Assembly (NCBI GenBank): GCA_017458335.1
Contig: JAFTFT010000005.1
Location: 1-64,000, forward strand
Direction of reading: 5' to 3'
Origin: Oscillospiraceae bacterium
GTDB taxonomy: Bacteria > Bacillota > Clostridia > Oscillospirales > Oscillospiraceae
DNA length: 64,000 nucleotides
This document shows positions 38,935 to 47,714 of this stretch, in pieces (the first letter of the stretch is position 1; each line of letters starts with the position of its first letter). A program made the position numbers and the translations under genes. Below the pieces are notes generated by a model. It was not told the origin of the DNA. It searched no databases and saw only the letters and a program-made list of their open reading frames with translations.

Positions 38935-41145
38935 ATGCGCAGGATCCTATCTCTTGTGCTCTGTGCCTGCCTGATGCTCACACTGACAGTCTGCAGCTAT
39001 GCAGCCGGCCCTCTGAATCCCGGTACTTATGAAGCATCTGCCCAGGGGTTCGGAGGTACCGTGACCGTCACTTTGACGTTTGACGCGGAAAAAGTTACAG
39101 AAGCCGTCGTCGTAGGGTCAGGTGAGACGCCGTCGGTCGGCGGAGCGGCGATCGAACAATTCAATACTTCCCTGGTCGGGATCACCTCTGCAGATGAGGT
39201 CGACGCTGTTTCCGGTGCGACTTTTACATCCACCGCGGTAAAAGCCGCTGTAGACTCTGCTTTTGCACAGGCGCAGGGCGTTGCCAAAGAAGCGTCTGCT
39301 CCGCTTGCGGACGGGACCTATACCGGTGAAGGTTTCGGCTTTAATCTGACTGTCCGTGTACCGGTCACCGTAGAGGTGAAGGACGGCGCCATTGCCTCGG
39401 TCGAAGTCGGGGAGAATGGTGAAACCAACGGCTTTATTGATACTGTCATCAATAAATTCATCCCTCGTGTCATTGATCATCAGAGTCTGGCAGTTGATGC
39501 ACTCACCGGTGCGACGGCCTCCTCCAACGGCGTCCGCCAGGGTATTGTCAACGCGCTCACGGAAGGCGGGCAGGATGTTTCCGGTCTGTATACTCCGATT
39601 GAGAAAGTCAATGCGAACGAAACCTATGAGACGGATGTTCTTGTGATCGGCATGGGTTCTTCCGGCACTACGGCCGCGCTTGCCGCCGCAGAGTCCGGCG
39701 TTTCTGTGCTGGCGATTGATAAGGCTGCCAAGTGGGGCGGTACAGGCGCAACGACTTCCGGCCCGGCCAATGTCAATCCGCCCAGCAAGGTTGCCGCGGA
39801 GATACCGGAATGGAACGATCCGATTCAGGGGAAACACGACAAAGCGGCCGGGGAAGAGTTTGTGGACGCTGACGCGCTCTATGAGACCTGGCTTGATTAC
39901 ACCACCATTGACGGCGTTCAGGGGGCAAAGCCCGAGATGATTGCCAAGGTGATCTATGAATCGGGCGAAACCTGTGACTGGCTTGAGAGCTATGGATTCG
40001 CCTTTGGTCCTCCCGTCGGCTTCGTAGGCGGAAAGTGGGCAATCTTCTCCTCCTATGTCGGAAACAAAGCATTAACGGAGAACTACTTTGCCTCTGCCTA
40101 TGCGAAGTATGAAGAGATGGGCGGAAAGTATCTCCTTGAGACTGAGGCAACCGAACTCCTGTTTGAGGATGGCCGCTGCATCGGGGTCAAAGCTGTAAAG
40201 GCGGACGGAACAGAGGTCACGATCCATGCCAAAGCCGTCATCAGCTGTACCGGCGGTTACGCCGGCAGCGAAAGTCTGCAGAAGGAGTTCACCGGAGAAG
40301 CGTACAAGCTCTATGGCATGTACACAAACGACGGCAAGATGCTTGCCTCCGCAATCGCCAACGGCGCGGCAACCTACAGCATTGGGATTTATCCGATGTC
40401 GCACTTTGTTGCCCCTCCTCAGATTACCACGGCGTTCTCCTTTGCCGACAATGACATTCCTTACGGCCTTATATGCACGGCCGAGGGAATGGCTGTCAAC
40501 CGGGACGGAAACCGCTTCATCAATGAGTCTTCCATTGCAATGGAGGCCTTCTATCAGGGGAGCGAATTCTACTATATCTATTCTGCCGACCAGATTGACA
40601 TCCTGCGTGAAAAAGGCCTCAGCGCCAATGCCTCCGGACGTTATCTCTCCCAGGGCGGAATTGTTGCGGATACACCGCTTGAGAACATTGACGCAGTCAT
40701 CGACCTCGGTGTAAAATCCGGATTTGTTTATAAAGCCTCCAGTCTGGAAGAACTGGCTGGGCAGATCGGCGGAAGCATGACAGCGGAGAACCTGAAGGCT
40801 TCCATTGCGGGCTACAATCCCGACCATGACGCTTTCGGAAAGGATCCTTCCCGCTTTGAACGTCTCGGCACCATTTCGGAGGATTCCGCGTACTACGTCG
40901 CATTCACCGGCGCGCCTTACATCTACAGCACCTGCGGCGGCCTGGATGTGAATGAGAACTTCCAGGTTCTTGACACCAACGGAGATGTGATTCCCGGGCT
41001 GTTTGCCTGCGGGACAGACAGTATGGGAGTGCTCTTTAACGAAGCCAAGGCATATACCAATTATGGCGGCTGTGCACAGGGCTACTGCTTCGTCTCCGGA
41101 CGTGACGCGGGAACATACGCTGCTGAACAGATTCTCGCCGGTTGA
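38935..41145 (+). CDS. Secreted fumarate-reductase-like flavoprotein with two FMN-binding domains
   Basis: 736 residues from ATG 38935 (AAAGGAGGAATATCC upstream). Sec signal peptide ending SYA near residue 22. Residues ~25-115 and ~120-220 are two FMN-binding domains, each with a covalent flavin site: DAVSGATFTS and DALTGATASS. Residues ~235-end: FAD Rossmann fold (VLVIGMGSSGTTAALAAAES) and fumarate-reductase-like catalytic part ending GRDAGTYAAEQILAG. The serial FMN domains suggest an electron wire from a membrane flavin donor. It lies 88 bases after the OYE-type gene and ends in a terminator, so the two are probably co-transcribed. Confidence 0.85.
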   Translation: MRRILSLVLCACLMLTLTVCSYAAGPLNPGTYEASAQGFGGTVTVTLTFDAEKVTEAVVVGSGETPSVGGAAIEQFNTSLVGITSADEVDAVSGATFTSTAVKAAVDSAFAQAQGVAKEASAPLADGTYTGEGFGFNLTVRVPVTVEVKDGAIASVEVGENGETNGFIDTVINKFIPRVIDHQSLAVDALTGATASSNGVRQGIVNALTEGGQDVSGLYTPIEKVNANETYETDVLVIGMGSSGTTAALAAAESGVSVLAIDKAAKWGGTGATTSGPANVNPPSKVAAEIPEWNDPIQGKHDKAAGEEFVDADALYETWLDYTTIDGVQGAKPEMIAKVIYESGETCDWLESYGFAFGPPVGFVGGKWAIFSSYVGNKALTENYFASAYAKYEEMGGKYLLETEATELLFEDGRCIGVKAVKADGTEVTIHAKAVISCTGGYAGSESLQKEFTGEAYKLYGMYTNDGKMLASAIANGAATYSIGIYPMSHFVAPPQITTAFSFADNDIPYGLICTAEGMAVNRDGNRFINESSIAMEAFYQGSEFYYIYSADQIDILREKGLSANASGRYLSQGGIVADTPLENIDAVIDLGVKSGFVYKASSLEELAGQIGGSMTAENLKASIAGYNPDHDAFGKDPSRFERLGTISEDSAYYVAFTGAPYIYSTCGGLDVNENFQVLDTNGDVIPGLFACGTDSMGVLFNEAKAYTNYGGCAQGYCFVSGRDAGTYAAEQILAG

Positions 41146-41173
41146 CCGACTGATTTCAATAATCGATACAGGA

Positions 41174-41205
41174 AAAGAGCAGGAGCGCAAACTCCTGCTC
41201 TTTTT
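41174..41205 (+). terminator. Rho-independent terminator
   Basis: AAAGAGCAGGAG-CGCAAA-CTCCTGCTCTTT, then further T. Ends the two-flavoprotein operon. Confidence 0.9.
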
Positions 41206-41516
41206 GGTCCGCGAACGGAAAACGTCTATTGCGGGTAAAAGAACCGGTCAAACCGGTCCTTTCCTCGTTTCATTTCAGAGTTTGTTCCGTTACAGGAAAC
41301 AACTGATTTTGAATATTGATATTCCGGGATTTCCGGCCTGTTTGTGTGACACATCTGTGATGTTTCGTGTGCTATGATATGGCCACAAAAGAAAAAGCTC
41401 CGCCAATTCAAGTCTTTGACGGAGCGGGGAGAGCGAAAACCGGTTTCAATGTACCGGCCGGGAAGCCCCTCGGGAATTGTAATAATACCGTGAATCACAA
41501 AGGAGGAGATAGAATC
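41206..41516. other. Leader region of the small double-glycine peptide gene
   Basis: No gene. TATGAT at 41373-41378 could be a -10, without a good -35. GCTCCG (about 41398) pairs with CGGAGC around a 17-base loop, and GC-rich segments up to the ribosome binding site suggest a folded 5' leader of ~130 bases. Confidence 0.35.
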
Positions 41517-41777
41517 ATGGAAAACAAGAACATGAACGATCGGGAACTCGAAAATGTAAACGGCGGCGAATTCCGCTACGTCAACACCGGGGATGAAAGA
41601 CCTGCCGCAATCAGAACTTATCCCGGGCTGAACGCCCCTGTCGTCGCGACGCTTGTGAATGGTACGCAGGCGAATACGACCGGACAGTTCGTTTATGCCG
41701 ACGGCCGCAACTGGGCCGAGATCAACTACCCGGTACAGGGATGGATCAAGGGCTCCATTCTCGGCTACGCGTATTGA
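41517..41777 (+). CDS. Small peptide with double-glycine leader fused to an SH3-like domain
   Basis: 86 residues, ATG 41517 with AAAGGAGGAGATAGAATC upstream. Residues 1-18 (MENKNMNDRELENVNGGEF) carry the bacteriocin-type leader pattern Leu/Glu-Leu-x-x-Val-x-Gly-Gly, processed in other systems by C39-peptidase ABC exporters. Residues ~20-86 resemble a bacterial SH3 (SH3b) domain: IRTYPGLNAPVVATLVNGTQ, then WAEINYPVQGWIKGSILGY. No C39 exporter is in the window. It could be a secreted wall-binding peptide or a RiPP-like precursor. Confidence 0.7.
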   Translation: MENKNMNDRELENVNGGEFRYVNTGDERPAAIRTYPGLNAPVVATLVNGTQANTTGQFVYADGRNWAEINYPVQGWIKGSILGYAY

Positions 41778-41812
41778 TGCCGCAGGCGTCTTCCTGAAAA
41801 GCAAATCAGCTG

Positions 41813-41854
41813 AAATCTCCTCTGCCGCTTTTCGTTGCGGCAGGGGAGATTTTT
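41813..41854 (+). terminator. Rho-independent terminator
   Basis: AAATCTCCTCTGCCGC pairs with GCGGCAGGGGAGATTT (one G-U pair), then TTT. Ends the small peptide gene. Confidence 0.9.
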
Positions 41855-41922
41855 GCTGTCTTGTATTCTTCCGGATTCCGTGATATCTTTAACCAAAGAA
41901 GAAAGAACGGAGGCGGAGCGGC

Positions 41923-43245
41923 ATGGCGCTGTTGCTGAAGCACGAGAATCTCACCGCGGTCCGGAATCCCGCGTTCCGGCAGTACGCGGAAAACTGTCTC
42001 GCGGTTTATGACGACTTTGTCCGTCAGGTGGAACAGTTCGGGCTGCCATTTGCAGAGGAACGGGAAGAAGAGCTGTGCACAGCGCGCGAGAGCCTGTCAA
42101 CCCTCGGCGTGAAGCGCTGCAACGAAGGCGCCGCCCTTGTATGGGGCACACGCTGCGGCGCGTGCGAGGCCTGCCGCACAGGCGTCGACAGCTACACCGG
42201 AATCATCTCACTCATGTGCCACCGGAACTGCTTTTTCTGCTTCAATCCGAATCAGGAGAACTACGAGGGCTATTCCCATGCGACAAAGGACTGGGAAAGG
42301 GAATTGCGTCAGGTTCACCGGCGTCAGCCGGATCTGGGCTATGTGGCGCTGACCGGAGGAGAGCCGCTGCTTCATAAGACCGAGGCCGTGGAGTATTTCC
42401 GGACAGCACGAAGCCTCTGGCCGGAGGCTTCCATGCGCCTCTATACCTCGGGCGATCTCCTGGACGAGGGGACGGCTGCGGCGCTTCGTGACGCCGGGGT
42501 CGGGGAGATCCGCTTCAGCCTGAAGCTGGAGGATACGGCGGAAGAACGGGAAAAGGTCTATCAGGCGATGGAACTGGCGAAGAGATATTTCCCGCGCGTG
42601 ATGGTGGAGATGCCGGTTCTGCCGGACCGGGAGAACGACATGAGGGAGATCCTCGACCGCCTGGAAGCGATGGAGATCTTCGGCATCAACCTGCTGGAAC
42701 TCTGTTTCCCCTACCACAATGCCGAGGCTTTCCTCGAACGGGGCTACCGCCTGCGCTATCCGCCCTACCGGACGCTTTATAACTTCTGGTACGCGGGAGG
42801 GCTGCCGGTGGACGGGAGCGAGCTGCTGGCGCTGAAGCTGCTTGAATATGCCGCCGGGCGGGACTTCCGGCTGAACGTGCATTACTGCTCCCTGGAAAAC
42901 AAACATTTCGGTCAGGTGTATATGCAGAACCTGGGCGCCGCGGCAAAAGACAGAACGTTCGTGATGTCGGGAAAGGATTTCTACCTCAAGACCGTCAAGG
43001 TCTTCGGCAAGGACATCAGCCGCGCCGAGCGGATCTTCCGGGCGCACCAGCGCACGGACTATCAGCTTGACCGGGAGCAGGGCTTCCTTCAGTTCTCGCC
43101 GGAGTGCGCGCAGCTGCTGAAGAAGACGGACATGCAGCTGGGCATCTCCTATAACATCCGGGAGTTCCGGGAAAGGGAGAGCGTGATCCGGGAGCTGCGC
43201 CTGGATCTGGAAGCGGCTGCAGACTTCCGTCCGGAAGAACTGTGA
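41923..43245 (+). CDS. Radical SAM protein in the DmsAB/TorD operon
   Basis: 440 residues. Cys-rich stretch TRCGACEACRTGVDSY near residue 75-90, then the radical SAM cluster CHRNCFFCFNPN near 103 and YVALTGGEPLLHKTE near 150. The barrel continues to ~300. C-terminal ~140 residues form an extra domain with a VHYCSLENKHFG Cys/His segment. Function unknown. Position directly upstream of the TorD chaperone and the first molybdoenzyme suggests it modifies that enzyme or its cofactor, or generates its substrate. Confidence 0.75.
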   Translation: MALLLKHENLTAVRNPAFRQYAENCLAVYDDFVRQVEQFGLPFAEEREEELCTARESLSTLGVKRCNEGAALVWGTRCGACEACRTGVDSYTGIISLMCHRNCFFCFNPNQENYEGYSHATKDWERELRQVHRRQPDLGYVALTGGEPLLHKTEAVEYFRTARSLWPEASMRLYTSGDLLDEGTAAALRDAGVGEIRFSLKLEDTAEEREKVYQAMELAKRYFPRVMVEMPVLPDRENDMREILDRLEAMEIFGINLLELCFPYHNAEAFLERGYRLRYPPYRTLYNFWYAGGLPVDGSELLALKLLEYAAGRDFRLNVHYCSLENKHFGQVYMQNLGAAAKDRTFVMSGKDFYLKTVKVFGKDISRAERIFRAHQRTDYQLDREQGFLQFSPECAQLLKKTDMQLGISYNIREFRERESVIRELRLDLEAAADFRPEEL

Positions 43246-43311
43246 GCGGCAAAAACGGGACAAAGCGGTTTGACACCACACAGGATACCATACAAGAAGG
43301 AGACAGACAAG

Positions 43312-44007
43312 ATGAATGATCAGACAAGAGAAGCGGCCGAAGTGCTGCTTTGTAACCGCCTGTTCCTCTACAGCCTGATGCACAAGCTGTTCGGACGGGA
43401 ACCGGACGAGGAGCTGCTGAACATCCTGACGGATGAGCATACCGGTGAGGCCTTCGGGCTGCTCAGGGAAGAGGAGAAGGACATCATGGACCGGACCGCG
43501 ACCTTCCTGAAGGAAATCCGGGAGGAGAAGCAGAACCCGGCCTTTCTCGAAGAGGCAAAGGACGAGTACACGCGCCTGTTTATCGGTCCGGTGTCACTGG
43601 TGGCGCCGCCCTGGGAGTCGGTGTACGGCCAGAAAGATGCCATGCTCTTTCAGGAGAGCACCCTGGAAGTGCGAAACACCTACCGGCAGTTCGGCCTGAT
43701 CCCGGAGGGCTATCCCCATGTGGCGGATGACAGCCTTGCCCTTGAGCTGCATTTTATGGCCCTGCTGGCCCAGCGCAGTCTCGACGCCTTCTATGCAGGG
43801 AAGAATGACGATCTGAGCGCGGACCTCAGCGGCTCCTTAGATTTTCTGAAGAAGCACCTGCTGGTCTGGGTGCCGAAGTTCCTGGAGCGGATGAAGGGCG
43901 CTAAAAGCAACATCCTGTACCCGCAGATGTGCCTGGTACTGGATGAATTCCTGCGGAAGGACGCAGGAACGGTAGAAGAGATCCTCGGAGCGCTGAAAAA
44001 CAACTGA
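43312..44007 (+). CDS. TorD/DmsD-type molybdoenzyme chaperone
   Basis: 231 residues from ATG 43312 (AAGAAGGAGACAGACAAG upstream). All-helical; the YTRLFIGPVSLVAPPWESVYG segment is the family hallmark (Y-x-x-LF-x-GP...P.ESVY), followed by LALELHFMALLA. It binds the Tat signal of DMSO-reductase-family enzymes and holds them for cofactor insertion before export; clients are likely the proteins at 44344 and 54478, whose signal regions are almost identical. Confidence 0.85.
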   Translation: MNDQTREAAEVLLCNRLFLYSLMHKLFGREPDEELLNILTDEHTGEAFGLLREEEKDIMDRTATFLKEIREEKQNPAFLEEAKDEYTRLFIGPVSLVAPPWESVYGQKDAMLFQESTLEVRNTYRQFGLIPEGYPHVADDSLALELHFMALLAQRSLDAFYAGKNDDLSADLSGSLDFLKKHLLVWVPKFLERMKGAKSNILYPQMCLVLDEFLRKDAGTVEEILGALKNN

Positions 44008-44054
44008 AACAGAAAACAATAACAAAACTTCCGGACTTTTCGGAATATGTTATG

Positions 44055-44085
44055 ATTGACTAACTGAGAACGGCTGTGATAGAGT
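44055..44085 (+). promoter_or_regulatory. Upstream element shared with the second dms operon
   Basis: ATTGACTAAC followed by a similar string ending TGTGATAGAGTT. It matches 54253-54283 at about two thirds of positions, with identical spacing of the conserved blocks. TTGACT and TGTGAT are only 13 bases apart, too close for a normal sigma-A promoter, so a regulator site is possible. Confidence 0.4.
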
Positions 44086-44163
44086 TATTTCAGCACCAGC
44101 AAGTCATTCTGCCTGGTTTGTACAGAGTGTATAGAAGATGCAGAAAAGATACGCGTCACAACC

Positions 44164-44252
44164 TGTTCCGAGCTGTATGCCACCCTCCGGGCGGGTACAG
44201 CCGATGAGCGGCGGGGGCAACCGCGCCGCTTGCCCTGGATTGCGAAGGAACA
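44164..44252 (+). ncRNA. Candidate molybdenum/tungsten-cofactor riboswitch, copy 1
   Basis: A closing stem pairs TGTTCC (44164-44169) with GGAACA (44247-44252). Inside are GCTGTA/TACAGC enclosing CCACCC-TCCG-GGCGG, the linker CGATGAG, and GCGGCG...CGCCGC enclosing a GGGGCAACC-type loop. The 54303-54390 copy is nearly identical and also precedes a molybdoenzyme operon. Size, multi-stem shape and context fit the Moco RNA motif. The family call is by memory of the motif and gene context. Confidence 0.65.
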
Positions 44253-44299
44253 ACAGAGTTTCGCGGCAGAATGGCCGCGCGGCTTTGCTGTTCCTTTTT
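44245..44299 (+). terminator. Alternative terminator overlapping the RNA element
   Basis: AAGGAACA (44245-44252) pairs with TGTTCCTT (44289-44296), with an inner CGCGGC/GCCGCG stem (44262-44267 with 44274-44279), and ends in five T. It uses the same GGAACA strand as the closing stem of the aptamer, so the two folds exclude each other: a stabilised aptamer should prevent termination. Confidence 0.75.
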
Positions 44300-44343
44300 A
44301 TATGCACGGCAAAGAAATCAATCATACAACAAAGGAGGAAGAC

Positions 44344-47037
44344 ATGGCGAAAGTATTGGAAGAAGTCCTGAACAGGAAGTTCAGCCGCAGGGACTTCCTG
44401 AAAGGAAGCGTAGCGGCGACGGCTGCCGTGGCGGGACTCGGCTTTGTCGGGAAGGAGAGCACACTCGCTTCCGCGGAGAGCGTGGCCCCGTCAGAGGGAG
44501 CGGCGGTGGCCGATGCGGCGGAGGGCGGCAAGTGGGTCGCGGCTCCGTGCTGGCACAACTGCGGCGGCAAGTGCCTGGTTCGTGCCTATGTGAAGGACGG
44601 CGTGATTGTCCGTCAGGGCACTGACAACTTCAACACCGACGACGGCGTGAACCGTCAGCAGAGAGCCTGCCTCAGAGGCTATTCCCAGCAGTATCAGGCG
44701 AGAGGCCTGGACCGCCTGAAGTATCCCATGAAGCGCAAGAACTGGACACCCGGCGACCCGCATCCGGAACTGAGAGGCATTGACGAATGGGAGCGCATCT
44801 CCTGGGACGAAGCGGCCACCTATATCCACGATGAGGTTGAGCGCATCAACGGCACCTACGGCGACAACTCCATTCTCACCCTGGGCGGTGAGGCGAACAG
44901 CCTGCTGAACAAGCTGAACATCAACTATGTGAACTCCTGGACCACCAGTTCCTGGGGAACCTGGTATGCACCCGGTCCGCTTGGCTGGGGCGACGGCTGC
45001 AACTACTATGACTGCAACAATGACCGTCTGGATTTCCTGAACTGTGACTATGTGGTGGCCTTCGGCTACAACCCGGCCTGGGCTGCCCTGGGCAACGCCA
45101 CCAACTACGCCGTTGAGTGGAAGAAGGCCGGTGTCAAGTTCATTATCTTCGACCCGATCTACACCGACAGCGCGTCCATTCTGGATGCGAAGTGGGTCCC
45201 CATCCGGCCGGGCACCGATATGGCCGCGATGATGGCGATGGCCTATGTGATGCTGGAAGAGGACAAGGACGGCTCCCTCATTGACTGGGACTTCCTGGAC
45301 CGCTGCTGCCTCGGCCAGGATAAAGACCACATGCCCGCGGATGTGAAGTCGGAGGAGAACTTCTTCGACTATCTGCGCGGCGAGTATGACGGTGTGGCCA
45401 AGACCCCCGAGTGGGCGGAAGCCATCACCGGAATCTCCGCCGACACCCTGCGGGAAGTTGCCCGCATTCTCGGCAAGGACAACAATGTCGCGATTCTCTC
45501 CTCCTGGGCCAGCGCCCGTACTTACGATACCGACCAGCTTCCGCAGCTGGCGACCTGCCTGGGCGCCATGGGCGGCCACATCGGCAAGAGCGGCAACTGT
45601 GTCGGACCCACGGCCTGGAACCACACCAACAACTTCGGCCCGCGTCTGGTGAAGGTCGGCTCCTCCGGACCGAACGGCGCTGTCGGCGGCACCGGCAAGG
45701 CCACGATGGTCTGCGACACCCAGGTCTGGAACGCGGTCTTCGGCGAGCCGTTTAACCCGACCAACATCTTCAACGACATCAACGGCGCCGGACCCAACGG
45801 CTGGAAGGACGCGATTGCCGGCTATGATCTGACAAAACGGGTTGATTACATCACCGCTCCGATCAAGATGATCTGGACAACCAACAAGGCAAAGCTTACG
45901 ACCTGCGAGGGCGCGAAGAAGGGTGTCGAGGCCTTCCGCTCCGTCGAGTTTGTCGTGGCCCAGGGCCACTTCCTCACCGCCTCCAACAAGTACGCCGACA
46001 TCGTTCTGCCCATCACCACCAACTGGGAACGCGAAGGCTCTTATGTCTGGGAAGGCTACATCAACCGCGATATCCTGCTCATCAACCGCAAGGTGGTCGA
46101 GCCCTTCTATGAGGCCAAGAGCGATGCCGAGGCGATGATGACCATCGGTGAGAAGTTCGGCCTCAGCCCCGAGATGTGGGGCACCGTGAGCGCCAAGCAG
46201 CTGCTCTTCAACTCCGTCGCCACCTCCACCGTCATCAAGGAAGACGGCAAGACCTGGGAAAACCTGGTCTCCATCACCGAGGACGACATCAAGGAATGGG
46301 GCGTGGAGGGCGAGCCGCAGGAAGGCCGCATCCCCATCAGCAAGTACATGGAAGACGGCATCTACCGCGTCGACCGCCATGTCGGAGACAATTTCGGATA
46401 CATTGACAAGAAGGAATTCCGTGAGGATCCCGAGGCCAATCCCATCGGCACGGCCTCCGGCAAGATCGAGTTTGCCAACCAGACCTGGGCGGACATTCTG
46501 AACAGTCAGGGCTTCTCCGAAGAGCCTTACAGCGCGATCCCGAAGTACCGTGCTCCCACCCAGGGTTACGAAGACACCTTTGTTGACGGCAAACTGGACG
46601 GCGAGAAGACGGAGTTCCCGCTGCAGTGCATCAATCCGCATTATCAGAGACGTTCCCACTCCATCTTCGACAACATCCCCTGGCTGCGCGAAGCGATGCA
46701 CAACCCGGTCTATCTGTCGAAGAAGGACGCGGCCGACCGCGGCATCGCCGAGGGAGACACGGTCAAGATCTCTTCCAAGTACGGCGAGACGCTCCGCCAC
46801 GCCTATGTCACGGCGCGTCTGATGCCCGGCGTGGTCGGCCTGCCCCACGGACCGTGGATCCGCATAGACGAGGCCACCGGCATCGACCAGTCCGGTTCCG
46901 AGAACTATATCACCGGCAACGTGGCACGCGGCCTCGGCTGCAGCGGCTACAACACCCTGAACGTGGAAGTAAGCAAGTATGATGGCGAGGCAATTCCCGA
47001 AGACGTCGAAATTCCTCAGACCATTTTGTTTGAGTGA
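44344..47037 (+). CDS. dmsA: Tat-exported DMSO-reductase-family molybdoenzyme, catalytic subunit (copy 1)
   Basis: 897 residues from ATG 44344 (AAAGGAGGAAGAC). The frame extends upstream through the RNA element but has no start there. Tat signal FSRRDFLKGSVAATAAVAG at residues 13-31. Fe-S motif CWHNCGGKC near 68 and a further Cys in QQRACLRGY. The molybdopterin region has TSSWGTW, where a Ser is the likely metal ligand as in DmsA. C-terminal domain ends VEIPQTILFE. Forms a complex with the next-gene Fe-S subunit on the outer side of the membrane. Substrate unknown. Confidence 0.85.
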   Translation: MAKVLEEVLNRKFSRRDFLKGSVAATAAVAGLGFVGKESTLASAESVAPSEGAAVADAAEGGKWVAAPCWHNCGGKCLVRAYVKDGVIVRQGTDNFNTDDGVNRQQRACLRGYSQQYQARGLDRLKYPMKRKNWTPGDPHPELRGIDEWERISWDEAATYIHDEVERINGTYGDNSILTLGGEANSLLNKLNINYVNSWTTSSWGTWYAPGPLGWGDGCNYYDCNNDRLDFLNCDYVVAFGYNPAWAALGNATNYAVEWKKAGVKFIIFDPIYTDSASILDAKWVPIRPGTDMAAMMAMAYVMLEEDKDGSLIDWDFLDRCCLGQDKDHMPADVKSEENFFDYLRGEYDGVAKTPEWAEAITGISADTLREVARILGKDNNVAILSSWASARTYDTDQLPQLATCLGAMGGHIGKSGNCVGPTAWNHTNNFGPRLVKVGSSGPNGAVGGTGKATMVCDTQVWNAVFGEPFNPTNIFNDINGAGPNGWKDAIAGYDLTKRVDYITAPIKMIWTTNKAKLTTCEGAKKGVEAFRSVEFVVAQGHFLTASNKYADIVLPITTNWEREGSYVWEGYINRDILLINRKVVEPFYEAKSDAEAMMTIGEKFGLSPEMWGTVSAKQLLFNSVATSTVIKEDGKTWENLVSITEDDIKEWGVEGEPQEGRIPISKYMEDGIYRVDRHVGDNFGYIDKKEFREDPEANPIGTASGKIEFANQTWADILNSQGFSEEPYSAIPKYRAPTQGYEDTFVDGKLDGEKTEFPLQCINPHYQRRSHSIFDNIPWLREAMHNPVYLSKKDAADRGIAEGDTVKISSKYGETLRHAYVTARLMPGVVGLPHGPWIRIDEATGIDQSGSENYITGNVARGLGCSGYNTLNVEVSKYDGEAIPEDVEIPQTILFE

Positions 47038-47053
47038 TTGAGGAGGAAAAGAC

Positions 47054-47641
47054 ATGGCACAGTATGGATTCTATTTTGACCAGACCGTATGCGCCGGCTG
47101 CCACACCTGCCAGATCGCCTGCAAGGACAAGAACCGCCTCGAGGTTGGCACGCTGTACCGCAAGGTGATCACCTGTGAGACCGGCGAGTATCCCAACCCG
47201 GGAATCTATCACCTGGCCACGGCCTGCAACCACTGCGACAACCCGGCCTGCGTGGCAGCATGTCCCACCCGCAGAACCGTGAAGGACGCCGAGACCGGTC
47301 TCGTCTGCCACGACGACAACATCAAGTGCCTCGGTGAAGTCTGCCAGATGTGCGTCAAGGCCTGTCCCTACGGGCACCCGGTCTATGTTCCCGAGAAGGA
47401 AGCGGTCGGCAAGTGCAACGGCTGCATCGAGCTGGTTCGCAAGGGCCAGGCACCTGCCTGCGTCGAGAGCTGCATGATGCGCGCGCTGAAGTTCGGCCCG
47501 ATGGACGAACTGAAGGCGGCCTACGGCGACGACGTGGTGACAGAGCTGCCCTGCTTCCCCGACGGCGGCACGGGCCCCAACTTCCTGATCCACCCGAGCA
47601 AGGCGGCCCTGGAAGAGGACTTCGAGGTCAAGCTCGTCTGA
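47054..47641 (+). CDS. dmsB: Four-cluster Fe-S subunit, DmsB-like (copy 1)
   Basis: 195 residues, 16 bases after the catalytic subunit. Four ferredoxin-type Cys groups: CAGCHTCQIACKDKN, CNHCDNPACVAACPT, CLGEVCQMCVKACPYG and CNGCIELVRKGQAPACVESC. These hold four 4Fe-4S clusters (DmsB may convert one). No signal of its own, so it is exported by riding with the Tat subunit. No DmsC/NrfD membrane anchor follows, so the quinone or other electron donor link is missing locally. Confidence 0.9.
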   Translation: MAQYGFYFDQTVCAGCHTCQIACKDKNRLEVGTLYRKVITCETGEYPNPGIYHLATACNHCDNPACVAACPTRRTVKDAETGLVCHDDNIKCLGEVCQMCVKACPYGHPVYVPEKEAVGKCNGCIELVRKGQAPACVESCMMRALKFGPMDELKAAYGDDVVTELPCFPDGGTGPNFLIHPSKAALEEDFEVKLV

Positions 47642-47714
47642 TCCGAGGACGCTTCACGGAATGAACCGCGAAGCATGGAACGAAAAAAGAACGCAGTGCG
47701 TAAAAGCCGATGCC

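Noticed and set aside
44230-44343. Extended N-terminus of the first dmsA frame
   Set aside because: The extra codons lie in the RNA switch and terminator. The Tat signal and AAAGGAGGAAGAC fix the start at 44344.
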